DNA from: Caldifarciminota bacterium
Lineage (GTDB): Bacteria > Hydrothermota > Tepidihabitantia > Tepidihabitantales > Tepidihabitantaceae
Assembly (NCBI GenBank): GCA_016935295.1
Contig: JAFGRF010000084.1
Location: 1-5,843 of the forward strand
Reading direction: 5' to 3'
Length of the DNA stretch: 5,843 nucleotides
The translations under genes and the position numbers were made by a program. Shown here piece by piece: positions 1 to 5,269 of this stretch. The stretch's first letter is position 1. Each line of letters opens with the position of its first letter. The notes under the pieces were generated by a model. That model was not told the origin of the DNA. It ran no database searches and saw nothing but the letters and a program-made list of their open reading frames with translations.

Positions 1-969
1 CGTGTCACTCCCGACCTCGACACCCTGAACACGTTTTACATCTGCAACCCGACCGAGGACACATTCATCGAGTCCGACCCGGCGGTAACCTATACCGGCG
101 AAAACTACCTGGTCGTCTGGTCGGACGAGAAGTACGGTCCGTCCAATGCCTACCACCCGTTTGCCGCGCGCGTGTCGCCGGCCGGGGTCGTGCTCGACTC
201 GGGCGTGAAGGTCTCAACCTCAAGCAGCTACGAGTACCGTCCCAACGTCGCCGACGACGGCGAGCGAAGCCTAGTTGTCTGGTCCGGGTCTTCGAGCGGT
301 TCGTACGGGCGTTTCGTCAACCGCGAGGGAATGCCCGAGGACGACGTGTTTCAGATTGCGCCCGGCAATGCGTCCGGGCCGAATCTCTGCTTCGGCGACT
401 CGGACTACCTTGTGGTCTGGCACCAGGGCACGTACCCTTCACTCCAGCTCTACGGCAGCCTCGTGTCACGACAGGGTGACCTTGTCGGCAGCACGATTCC
501 GATAGCGACCGAGTCCGGCTGCCACCGCTGGGGCACGGCTGCGTATGACGGCAGCAGGTTCCTCGTGGTCTGGATGTCGGGAGAAAACAACCAGCCGGAG
601 ACCATCTTCGGGCAGTTCATCGCGAAGGACGGCTCGCTCCTCGGCGACCGCTTTCCGGTTTCCGGCACGAGCGCGGTCCAGCGCTGGTGGCCGGCCCTGG
701 CCTTTTCGGACTCGAACTGCCTAGTTACGTGGGACCAGGGCACCAGCCGCGACGTCTACGGCAACGTGGACGTGCTGGTTACCGGCATCGCCGAGCAGCC
801 GCAAGCGCCCGTGATTCCTGTGAGCAGGCACACGACGATCGAGTCCGGAGTCCTTCCCGGGCGCGCCGTTCTGTACGATGCGCTGGGCAGGCGCTCGCCG
901 GCGCTCAAGCCCGGGGTCTACTTCACCCGCGAGGCAGACGGGGCCAGCAAGACTCTCCGAGTCCGCTAG
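1..969 (+). CDS. Partial secreted repeat protein with C-terminal sorting-like tail (5' end missing)
   Basis: The frame is open from the first base of the window, so the start lies upstream; 322 codons are visible, ending in TAG. The protein is built of degenerate repeats of about 50 residues, each centred on a hydrophobic LVVW strand (visible residues 37-40, 91-94, 137-140, 188-191, and LVTW at 241-244), followed by an acidic or glycine turn and then a YGxxV...G..LG..xPV-like strand. Such spacing suggests a beta-propeller or stacked beta-sheet surface protein. The last 40 residues (about 283-322) contain LYDALGRR, then LKPGVYF, and end basic (KTLRVR). This resembles a shortened Por-secretion (T9SS-like) or FlgD-like C-terminal domain, which would imply export and surface attachment. 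The catalytic or binding role is unknown; no active-site motif was seen. A GTG at 172 is an internal codon, not the start. Confidence 0.88.
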   Translation, partial: RVTPDLDTLNTFYICNPTEDTFIESDPAVTYTGENYLVVWSDEKYGPSNAYHPFAARVSPAGVVLDSGVKVSTSSSYEYRPNVADDGERSLVVWSGSSSGSYGRFVNREGMPEDDVFQIAPGNASGPNLCFGDSDYLVVWHQGTYPSLQLYGSLVSRQGDLVGSTIPIATESGCHRWGTAAYDGSRFLVVWMSGENNQPETIFGQFIAKDGSLLGDRFPVSGTSAVQRWWPALAFSDSNCLVTWDQGTSRDVYGNVDVLVTGIAEQPQAPVIPVSRHTTIESGVLPGRAVLYDALGRRSPALKPGVYFTREADGASKTLRVR

Positions 970-983
970 CCGCAGGCAACACG

Positions 984-1012
984 AAGCCGGTCACGCAGAG
1001 CGTGACCGGCTT
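984..1012. terminator. Bidirectional terminator hairpin between convergent genes
   Basis: A perfect 12-bp inverted repeat (984-995 with 1001-1012, arm AAGCCGGTCACG) encloses a 5-nt loop. It sits 15 nt after the stop of the plus-strand repeat protein and 12 nt after the stop of the minus-strand barrel gene. The arms begin AA and end TT, but there is no long U tract on either strand. Termination is inferred from position and stem strength. Confidence 0.75.
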
Positions 1013-1023
1013 GGAGTTGCGCG

Positions 1024-1656
1024 CTATTTCTTGAACAAGAAGGCGCCGAAGCCACCTTCGAGGTAAATCTTGTTGTCCGTCAGGCTGGTTGAAGCCTCGC
1101 TTACCTTGAGCGACTGGGTCTGGAACCCGAGTTCGATGAAGGCCGTGCCGTGGTCGCCGATCATCGGCGCCGCACCCACGCCGACCCGGCCGCGGTACCC
1201 GGAGTTGGTAGTGCTGCCGCCCGTATACGAGGTGCGGTCCATCACGTACAGCACAGACACGCCGGCGTACGGCATCCAGTAGCTGCCGCTGCCCCCGAAC
1301 CACGGCGTCATGCAGCAGCCGCGCGGGTAGCGGCTGGCGTCAGGCTGGAAGTAGTAGGCGGCACGCGGACCGATGGCGAGAGAGGTCGATTGGAAGCTGT
1401 TGGAATACAGGTACAGGTCCGCCTCGCCGCCGACGCCGATGCTCTTTGCCGGGAAGTAGAGAACCCGGGGGCAGAGGTTCAGGTCCCACCCCGACGACGG
1501 GCTGTCTTCCGAGATGCCGCTGCTGAGGTAGTAGTTTAGCCCGAGCTGGCCGGACACGAAATAGCTCTCTTTGTCTGCGGCACCGGCCTGGGCTTGCTGC
1601 GGTATGACGACAAGCGCCGCGATGAGCAGCGCCACGCTGGCGGTTCTGACATTCAT
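1024..1656 (-). CDS. Outer-membrane beta-barrel protein, signal peptide
   Basis: This 210-residue protein has a classical signal peptide: a positive charge at R4, a hydrophobic core at about residues 5-18, and an AQA cleavage site after A24. The mature part alternates aromatic and hydrophobic residues with glycines and polar residues (for example FVSGQLGLNYYL, YAGVSVLYVMD, GTAFIELGFQTQ), as transmembrane beta strands do. It ends in a strand with a near-terminal aromatic (GGFGAFLFKK), resembling the insertion signal of outer-membrane proteins. Size and pattern fit small 8-strand barrels of the OMP_b-brl/OmpA-like type. The function (adhesion, structure or small porin) cannot be told. The start is fixed by an AAGGAGG Shine-Dalgarno at 1661-1667. 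C61 and C113-C114 would face the periplasm or exterior and could form a disulfide. The gene is monocistronic, with its own promoter and a terminator hairpin. Confidence 0.85.
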   Translation of the reverse strand: MNVRTASVALLIAALVVIPQQAQAGAADKESYFVSGQLGLNYYLSSGISEDSPSSGWDLNLCPRVLYFPAKSIGVGGEADLYLYSNSFQSTSLAIGPRAAYYFQPDASRYPRGCCMTPWFGGSGSYWMPYAGVSVLYVMDRTSYTGGSTTNSGYRGRVGVGAAPMIGDHGTAFIELGFQTQSLKVSEASTSLTDNKIYLEGGFGAFLFKK

Positions 1657-1711
1657 CGTTCCTCCTTGGTTGTCGGGCCGGACCGGCCTGTGCCGGCGTG
1701 ACCCTGAAGCT

Positions 1712-1739
1712 ACTCTACGCCGCCCCGGTCTGGAGTCAA
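1712..1739 (-). promoter_or_regulatory. Promoter of the beta-barrel gene
   Basis: Read on the minus strand, a TTGACT -35 box (1739-1734) is followed by 16 nt and a TAGAGT -10 box (1717-1712). Transcription would start near 1705, giving a leader of about 49 nt that carries the AAGGAGG ribosome-binding site. The same TTGACT-16-TANNNT form recurs at three other genes here, which strengthens the call. Confidence 0.65.
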
Positions 1740-1811
1740 GCCGGGACGCCGGCCGGTGCGCAGCTCATTGCTGAGCCGTCAGCTCTCACCCGGACACCCA
1801 CCAAAAGCCAC

Positions 1812-1834
1812 GCCGCCGCGGGATGCGCGGCGGC
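1812..1834 (-). terminator. Terminator-like hairpin after the lysine-rich micro-gene
   Basis: A perfect 9-bp GC-only stem (GCCGCCGCG, 1812-1820, with 1826-1834) encloses a 5-nt loop. It lies 20 nt beyond the micro-gene stop codon on the minus strand. Downstream, that strand reads GTGGCTTTTGG, a short T run, so this is a plausible but not ideal intrinsic terminator. Confidence 0.6.
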
Positions 1835-1854
1835 AATGGTAGCTGTCGAGAAGA

Positions 1855-1926
1855 CTACCTCTTCTTCTTAGCCTTTTTGGCTGTCTTCTTGACAACCTTC
1901 TTCTTCGCTTTCTTCTTCTTTACCAT
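1855..1926 (-). CDS. 23-residue lysine-rich micro-protein
   Basis: A very small open frame encodes MVKKKKAKKKVVKKTAKKAK, then KKR and stop. Of 23 residues, 14 are lysine and one is arginine; the rest are A, V, T and M. I see no recognised family. The composition resembles the lysine/alanine tails of bacterial histone H1-like or HU-type DNA-binding proteins, so nucleic-acid or membrane binding is possible but inferred. Three signals argue that it is translated: an AAAGGAGGT Shine-Dalgarno at 1931-1939 at good spacing from the ATG, a TTGACA/TATTCT promoter about 140 nt upstream, and a hairpin terminator 20 nt downstream. The gene is isolated from the barrel gene by about 115 nt and from the divergent methyltransferase by over 500 nt. 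The alternative is a low-complexity AAG-rich stretch of a non-coding RNA. Confidence 0.62.
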   Translation of the reverse strand: MVKKKKAKKKVVKKTAKKAKKKR

Positions 1927-1930
1927 TCGC

Positions 1931-1939
1931 ACCTCCTTT
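1931..1939 (-). promoter_or_regulatory. Strong Shine-Dalgarno of the micro-gene
   Basis: On the minus strand the sequence AAAGGAGGTGCGA precedes the ATG at 1926. The AAGGAGGT core is an extended match to the anti-SD of 16S rRNA. It is the main evidence that the 23-codon frame is a real gene. Confidence 0.75.
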
Positions 1940-2064
1940 GGTTTGTGCTTAGTCCCTGCCGGCCGATCCGGCAGGAACAGGTTACGGAACGGACAATTGT
2001 AGATATTGGAAGCGATGAGAATCTCATCAGGTGACCCACAACTGGTGGGGTCGTACGATCCATC
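1940..2064 (-). promoter_or_regulatory. Structured 5' leader of the micro-gene
   Basis: Between the predicted transcription start (about 2064) and the Shine-Dalgarno, the minus-strand transcript can form three small hairpins. The first pairs GACCC(C)AC with GTGGGTC (about 2032-2053, one bulge). The second pairs GATGAG with CTCATC (2014-2028). The third is a perfect 8-bp CCTGCCGG/CCGGCAGG stem with a 5-nt loop (1955-1975), ending 16 nt before the SD. This could be a cis-regulatory leader or part of a small RNA. No known riboswitch class was recognised. Confidence 0.35.
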
Positions 2065-2070
2065 GCGTAG

Positions 2071-2098
2071 AGAATACGAATATCGAACGAGTTGTCAA
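2071..2098 (-). promoter_or_regulatory. Promoter of the lysine-rich micro-gene
   Basis: On the minus strand a perfect TTGACA -35 box (2098-2093), a 16-nt spacer and a TATTCT -10 box (2076-2071) predict a start near 2064. It has the best -35 in the window and shares the 16-nt spacing of the other three promoters. It drives transcription toward the 23-codon gene and away from the methyltransferase. Confidence 0.6.
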
Positions 2099-2099
2099 T

Positions 2100-2411
2100 C
2101 GTTTTCGCGCGGATAAATGCGGTCGTCGCCGCGCGTGCACCCAGCTTAGAGGCGGAACCGAGTTCGCCGTCTGGTTGCGTGCGCGTGCAGCGCAGCGGCA
2201 ATCGAGCTCCGATACTTCGAACCGGCTCGACGATGCGCGCCGCATCCGGCAGAAGATGCCCGCGTCGGGCGCAAGCCGGACGTCCATAAGGCATGGCTGA
2301 AGTGCGGGGATTCTGATATGGGAACAGTCGCGGTAGCTCCCGGTCGTCGTCTCCGCGCCATCTCTGTATCGTGAAGCCCCCCCCTGGTGGTTTCGCTGTC
2401 CGTCCATGCGC
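2100..2411. other. Intergenic stretch with no supported gene
   Basis: This gap lies between the divergent promoters of the micro-gene and the methyltransferase. Open frames cross it on both strands, but they lack start signals and the translations are arginine/alanine/serine-rich without family features, as expected of chance frames in GC-rich DNA. Visible structure is limited to a two-part hairpin (CCGGC 2246-2250 with GCCGG 2275-2279, enclosing GCCCG 2258-2262 with CGGGC 2266-2270) and an 8-C run at 2377-2384. A decayed gene or an unrecognised RNA cannot be excluded. Confidence 0.4.
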
Positions 2412-2439
2412 TTGACTTCACGCTCGTTCGGTCTATATT
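2412..2439 (+). promoter_or_regulatory. Promoter of the methyltransferase gene (leaderless)
   Basis: TTGACT (2412-2417), a 16-nt spacer and TATATT (2434-2439) form a good sigma-70-type promoter. Only 10 nt separate the -10 box from the ATG at 2450, so transcription would begin at about 2446-2447, nearly at the start codon. No Shine-Dalgarno is present. The promoter position also rules out the longer GTG start at 2387, which would lie upstream of it. Confidence 0.7.
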
Positions 2440-2449
2440 GGCCTCGACC

Positions 2450-3196
2450 ATGATGCGCGAGCCGTTCAGCCGCTTCAATCGTCACTACGACAAGTTCATG
2501 GTCAAGTACGTTGACTATCGGGGCTGGGTGGACTATGTCGTGCGGATGTTCGGCCACTTCCACTCCGACCCGAAGACGATTCTCGACCTCGCGTGCGGCA
2601 CGGGCATCCCGACTCTGATGCTTGCCCGGCGCGGCTACCGTGTGACCGGTGTGGACCGCTCGCCGGAGATGCTGGCCGTGCTGGAGTCGAAGCGCGGAGA
2701 CCTCCCGGTTGCTGCCATCCATGCCGACATTCGCGACTTCACGGTGCCGGAGCCGCTCGATGGCGCAATCTGCCTGTACGACAGCATGAATTACCTGCTG
2801 GCCGAAGATGACCTGCTGCGCTGCTTCGGTTGCGTGCGCGCGGCGCTGGCCGCGGGCGGTCTCTTCGTCTTCGACATGAACACGGTCTTCGGCCTGGCCG
2901 AACACTGGGGCAGGCGGACGACTGCGCGTGAGGTCGGCGAGATATATTCGATATGGCAGCACGACTGGGATCACGAAACGCGCGTCTCGACGCTGACGCT
3001 GACCTTCTGGGAGAAGACAGAAAACGGAAAGCCCGGCGAGAAGTTCGTGGAGATTCACCAGGAGCGTGGCTACTTTCCCAATGAAATCGAGCGCTGCCTC
3101 AAGACCGTCGGATTCACGGAGGCTCACTTCTTCCAGCACGGCTCCTTCGTCGAGCCGGGTCCGCACACCACGCGGATGATGATCGTCGCGCGGTAG
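2450..3196 (+). CDS. Class I SAM-dependent methyltransferase
   Basis: This 248-residue protein transfers a methyl group from S-adenosylmethionine; the acceptor is unknown. The Rossmann-fold motifs are in order: motif I ILDLACGTG at 44-52 (SAM-binding glycine loop), the acidic ribose-binding residue D69 in VTGVDRSPEML, D93 in HADIRDF at the adenine side, and DGAICLYDSMNYL at 104-116 (motif IV region). The N-terminal YDKFMVKYVDYRGWVDYV segment is typical of the Methyltransf_25/small-molecule methyltransferase group. The C-terminal half carries a beta-rich insertion before the final strands, as in that group. The ATG at 2450 (followed by a second ATG at 2453) is chosen because the promoter ends 10 nt before it and the family-like sequence begins there. 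The gene is transcribed alone; a hairpin repeat follows the stop. Confidence 0.93.
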   Translation: MMREPFSRFNRHYDKFMVKYVDYRGWVDYVVRMFGHFHSDPKTILDLACGTGIPTLMLARRGYRVTGVDRSPEMLAVLESKRGDLPVAAIHADIRDFTVPEPLDGAICLYDSMNYLLAEDDLLRCFGCVRAALAAGGLFVFDMNTVFGLAEHWGRRTTAREVGEIYSIWQHDWDHETRVSTLTLTFWEKTENGKPGEKFVEIHQERGYFPNEIERCLKTVGFTEAHFFQHGSFVEPGPHTTRMMIVAR

Positions 3197-3208
3197 GCGC
3201 GGGTTTCT

Positions 3209-3279
3209 TACCGCCAAGACACCGAGGCACCGAGGTTCCGGAGCCGGAACCTCTTCGTGTCTTTGTGACTTTGTGGTGA
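3209..3279. repeat. Palindromic CACCAAGACACC-family repeat, probable terminator
   Basis: After the methyltransferase stop lie two imperfect inverted arms. The left arm contains CCAAGACACCGAGGCACCGA and the right arm, inverted, contains CACAAAGTCACAAAGACACG. They meet at a perfect 9-bp stem GAGGTTCCG/CGGAACCTC (3232-3240 with 3245-3253) with a 4-nt loop. The right arm is followed by T-rich sequence, so the RNA could act as a terminator for the methyltransferase. The arms belong to the same repeat family found around the GxxExxY gene. Confidence 0.75.
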
Positions 3280-3298
3280 TCTCCTCTTCTCCTCCGTC

Positions 3299-3326
3299 TT
3301 GACTCGAAGGGGGCTCGACCTAGAAT
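3299..3326 (+). promoter_or_regulatory. Promoter of the endonuclease Q gene (leaderless)
   Basis: TTGACT (3299-3304), a 16-nt spacer and TAGAAT (3321-3326) precede the ATG at 3338 by only 11 nt. A start near A3334 would leave a 5' UTR of about 4 nt with no Shine-Dalgarno. The arrangement matches that of the methyltransferase. Confidence 0.7.
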
Positions 3327-3337
3327 AGCCAGCACAG

Positions 3338-4594
3338 ATGCAATTCATAGCTGACCTGCACATCCACTCCCGTTTCTCGCGCGCCACGAGCCGCGACATG
3401 GACATCCCGGCCATTGCGAACACGGCCAGGACCAAGGGCATCAAGCTGGTAGCGACCGGTGACTTCACTCACCCGGAGTACATGAAGTCACTGAAGCAGC
3501 ACCTGAAGCCGACCGGCGCCGGGCTGTTCACCTACGAGGACACGCACTTCATCATGAACGTGGAGCTCAACGGCATCTACAGCGCCGGGGGGCGCCTGCG
3601 CCGGATCCACAACATGGTATTCGTGCCGAGCTTCGAGACCGCGGACAAGCTGACGGCCTGGCTCGACGGATACGGAAAGCTCGCCTCAGACGGCCGGCCC
3701 ACGCTCAGCCTTTCCAGCTACGACCTGCTGGCGAAGCTGCTTGAGATCGACCCGCGCGCGTTTCTCGTGCCCGCGCACATCTGGACGCCGTGGTTCTCGC
3801 TCTACGGCTCGAACTCCGGCTTTGACTCAATCGAAGAGTGCTTCGGCGACCTGTCAGAAGAGATATTCGCAGTCGAGACCGGTCTTTCGAGCGACCCGCC
3901 GATGAACTGGCGGCTCTCCGCGCTCGACAACCGCACGCTCATCTCCAACTCGGACGCGCACTCACCCGGCCGGCTCGGCCGCGAGGCCAACGTCTTCGAC
4001 TGTGACCTGACCTACGATGCAATCCGCGACGTGCTGAAGACGAAGGACCGGAAGCGCTTCCTCTACACCATCGAGTTCTTCCCCGAGGAGGGCAAGTACC
4101 ACTTCGACGGCCACCGCGCCTGCGGGATCAGCTTCGCCCCGGCGCAGTCACTCGTGAACGACAACCTCTGTCCGGGCTGTGGACGGAGGCTGACCATCGG
4201 CGTGCTTCACCGGGTCGAGCAGCTTGCGGACCGCAAGCCCGAAGACGTCCCCGCTGACGTGATTCCGTTCAAACACGTGGTTCCGCTCGAGGAGGTCATC
4301 GGCGAGGCGTTGGGCGTGGGCCGCGATACGGCACAGGTGCATAAGGTGTACGAGGCGATGGTAAACGCGCTCGGCAGCGAGTTCGAAATCCTCCTCAACT
4401 CGCCGATTCCCGACATCGAGAAGAGCTCCAACGACAAGGTCGCACTCGGCATCGAGCGCATGCGCCGGGGCGAGGTGCAGGCGACGGCGGGCTATGACGG
4501 CGTGTTCGGAGTAATCCAGGTCCTTCCCGGCGCCCCGCCGACGCCGGCCGCGCGCGACGCGGAGCCGGGAACGCAGATGGGGCTCTTCGGATAA
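3338..4594 (+). CDS. Endonuclease Q family DNA repair nuclease
   Basis: Endonuclease Q nicks DNA 5' of deaminated bases (uracil, hypoxanthine, xanthine) and abasic sites. The 418-residue length matches the family's roughly 400-425. The N-terminal PHP domain shows metal-ligand motifs: ADLHIHS (D6, H8, H10), GDFTHP (D42, H45), H91, PAHIWTPW (H147), E180 and NSDAHS (D206, H208). A zinc-finger segment follows, with C262 and CPGCG (C278, C281); H259 is a possible fourth ligand. The C-terminal part (about 300-395) is the helical region of the family, with PLEEVIGEALGVG at about 316-328. The last residues are GTQMGLFG: QMGLF (413-417) fits the bacterial beta-clamp-binding consensus and sits where archaeal homologues carry a PCNA-binding tail. 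The ATG is set by a promoter 11 nt upstream. The HIT gene follows after an 81-nt repeat-filled gap and may be cotranscribed. Confidence 0.95.
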   Translation: MQFIADLHIHSRFSRATSRDMDIPAIANTARTKGIKLVATGDFTHPEYMKSLKQHLKPTGAGLFTYEDTHFIMNVELNGIYSAGGRLRRIHNMVFVPSFETADKLTAWLDGYGKLASDGRPTLSLSSYDLLAKLLEIDPRAFLVPAHIWTPWFSLYGSNSGFDSIEECFGDLSEEIFAVETGLSSDPPMNWRLSALDNRTLISNSDAHSPGRLGREANVFDCDLTYDAIRDVLKTKDRKRFLYTIEFFPEEGKYHFDGHRACGISFAPAQSLVNDNLCPGCGRRLTIGVLHRVEQLADRKPEDVPADVIPFKHVVPLEEVIGEALGVGRDTAQVHKVYEAMVNALGSEFEILLNSPIPDIEKSSNDKVALGIERMRRGEVQATAGYDGVFGVIQVLPGAPPTPAARDAEPGTQMGLFG

Positions 4595-4596
4595 CT

Positions 4597-4674
4597 GTGA
4601 ATAATGAATTGTGAAGAGTGAAAGCAGGCTCCGGGGCTCTTCTCCGTTCACTATTCTCCATTCACTATTCTCCT
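4597..4674. repeat. Palindromic GTGAATAATGAA-family intergenic repeat
   Basis: Almost the whole gap between endonuclease Q and the HIT gene is an inverted repeat. The 26-nt left arm (4597-4622) matches the inverted right arm (4647-4672) at 21 of 26 positions, around a 24-nt GC-rich centre. The right side is also a tandem 14-mer, TTCACTATTCTCC(A/T), at 4647-4660 and 4661-4674 (13 of 14 identical). From general experience, similar GAATAGTGAATGGAGAAT repeats are dispersed in many bacterial genomes and give spurious NSEWRIVN-type translations. It could fold as RNA or act as a weak terminator. Confidence 0.8.
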
Positions 4675-4675
4675 C

Positions 4676-5257
4676 GTGAAGACGCTTTGGGCGCCGTGGC
4701 GGGCTGAGTACATCTACTGTGCCATCGGCAAGCCCTCGCCGGCAAAACGCCACTGCCTGTTCTGCCGTCTGCTCAAGACGAAGGACGACAAAGGGAATCT
4801 GATACTCCTGCGCGGGCGGCACGCCTTCGTCATGATGAACCGGTTTCCCTACAACAACGGCCACCTGATGGTCGCGCCGAACCGGCATACCATGGACCTC
4901 GAGACGCTCAGTGCGGCCGAGAGCCGGGAGCTGTTCCAGCTGACGCAGAAGTCGCTCGCGGCCCTGCGCCGGGCGCTCAAGCCTCATGGATTCAATGTCG
5001 GCGCGAACCTTGGACGCGTCGCCGGCGCCGGTGTGGCGGGACACGTGCATGTTCACATCGTGCCGCGCTGGCTCGGGGACGTGAACTACATGCCGGTGCT
5101 TGCCGAGACCAAGGTCATCAGCGAGCACCTCTCCGAAACCTACGACCGGCTTCGTCGGCAATTCGGATCGCGGAGTCGGAGGGGACACTCACCACCAAGG
5201 CACCAAGACACCAAGGCTAGGACGAAGGCAGAGCAGCAAACACCGGATGAGGACTGA
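4676..5257 (+). CDS. HIT-family nucleotide hydrolase/phosphorylase with repeat-derived tail
   Basis: HIT proteins hydrolyse or phosphorolyse nucleotide phosphoanhydrides such as Ap4A or AMP-lysine. The start MKTLWAPWRAEYI is typical of the Ap4A phosphorylase-like bacterial branch and supports the GTG at 4676, although no Shine-Dalgarno is seen. CLFC (C27, C30) is the usual zinc pair, and NRFPYNNGHLMVAPNRH (55-71) is the conserved beta-hairpin core. HVHVHIVPRW (H123, H125, H127) is the histidine triad; H125 or H127 serves as the nucleophile by family knowledge. Related proteins end near residue 165 (YDRLRRQF here). The remaining residues (about 170-193, beginning HSPPRHQDTK) are encoded by a dispersed CACCAAGACACC repeat, so the original stop seems to have been lost. 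The 193-residue length reflects this tail. The GxxExxY gene starts 12 nt downstream, suggesting cotranscription. Confidence 0.93.
   Translation: MKTLWAPWRAEYIYCAIGKPSPAKRHCLFCRLLKTKDDKGNLILLRGRHAFVMMNRFPYNNGHLMVAPNRHTMDLETLSAAESRELFQLTQKSLAALRRALKPHGFNVGANLGRVAGAGVAGHVHVHIVPRWLGDVNYMPVLAETKVISEHLSETYDRLRRQFGSRSRRGHSPPRHQDTKARTKAEQQTPDED
5189..5219 (-). repeat. Inverted copy of the CACCAAGACACC repeat inside the HIT gene end
   Basis: The plus strand reads TCACCACCAAGGCACCAAGA and continues CACCAAGGCTA. Seventeen bases (5201-5217) are perfectly inverted at 5708-5724 on the far side of the GxxExxY gene. The copy is translated as part of the HIT C-terminus. Confidence 0.85.
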
Positions 5258-5269
5258 CCTTCTGGCTGC

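Noticed and set aside
923..1303. Alternative minus-strand frame over the convergent terminator and the barrel gene
   Set aside because: It runs through the hairpin and overlaps the barrel gene, which has a signal peptide, SD and promoter; this frame has none.
2195..2235. GGTTCGAAG on the minus strand, resembling a tRNA T-loop
   Set aside because: The flanking five bases do not pair and no acceptor, D-arm or anticodon arm fits around it.
1920..2300. Overlapping open frames on both strands between the micro-gene and the methyltransferase
   Set aside because: They have no SD, no recognisable domain and arginine/serine-rich composition, and they cross the micro-gene promoter.
2387..2449. N-terminal extension of the methyltransferase from a GTG at 2387
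   Set aside because: It would place the start upstream of the -35/-10 boxes; family-like sequence begins only after the ATG at 2450, and the GTG has no convincing ribosome-binding site.
2027..3217. Long minus-strand open frame (396 codons) across the methyltransferase
   Set aside because: It is antisense to a gene with clear SAM-binding motifs. Its translation is H/R/V-rich with no family features, as expected of GC-rich antisense frames.
4148..5188. Minus-strand frame of 346 codons over endonuclease Q and the HIT gene
   Set aside because: It is antisense to two recognised genes and includes the NSEWRIVN...FTIHYS translation of the palindromic repeat, a known artefact type.
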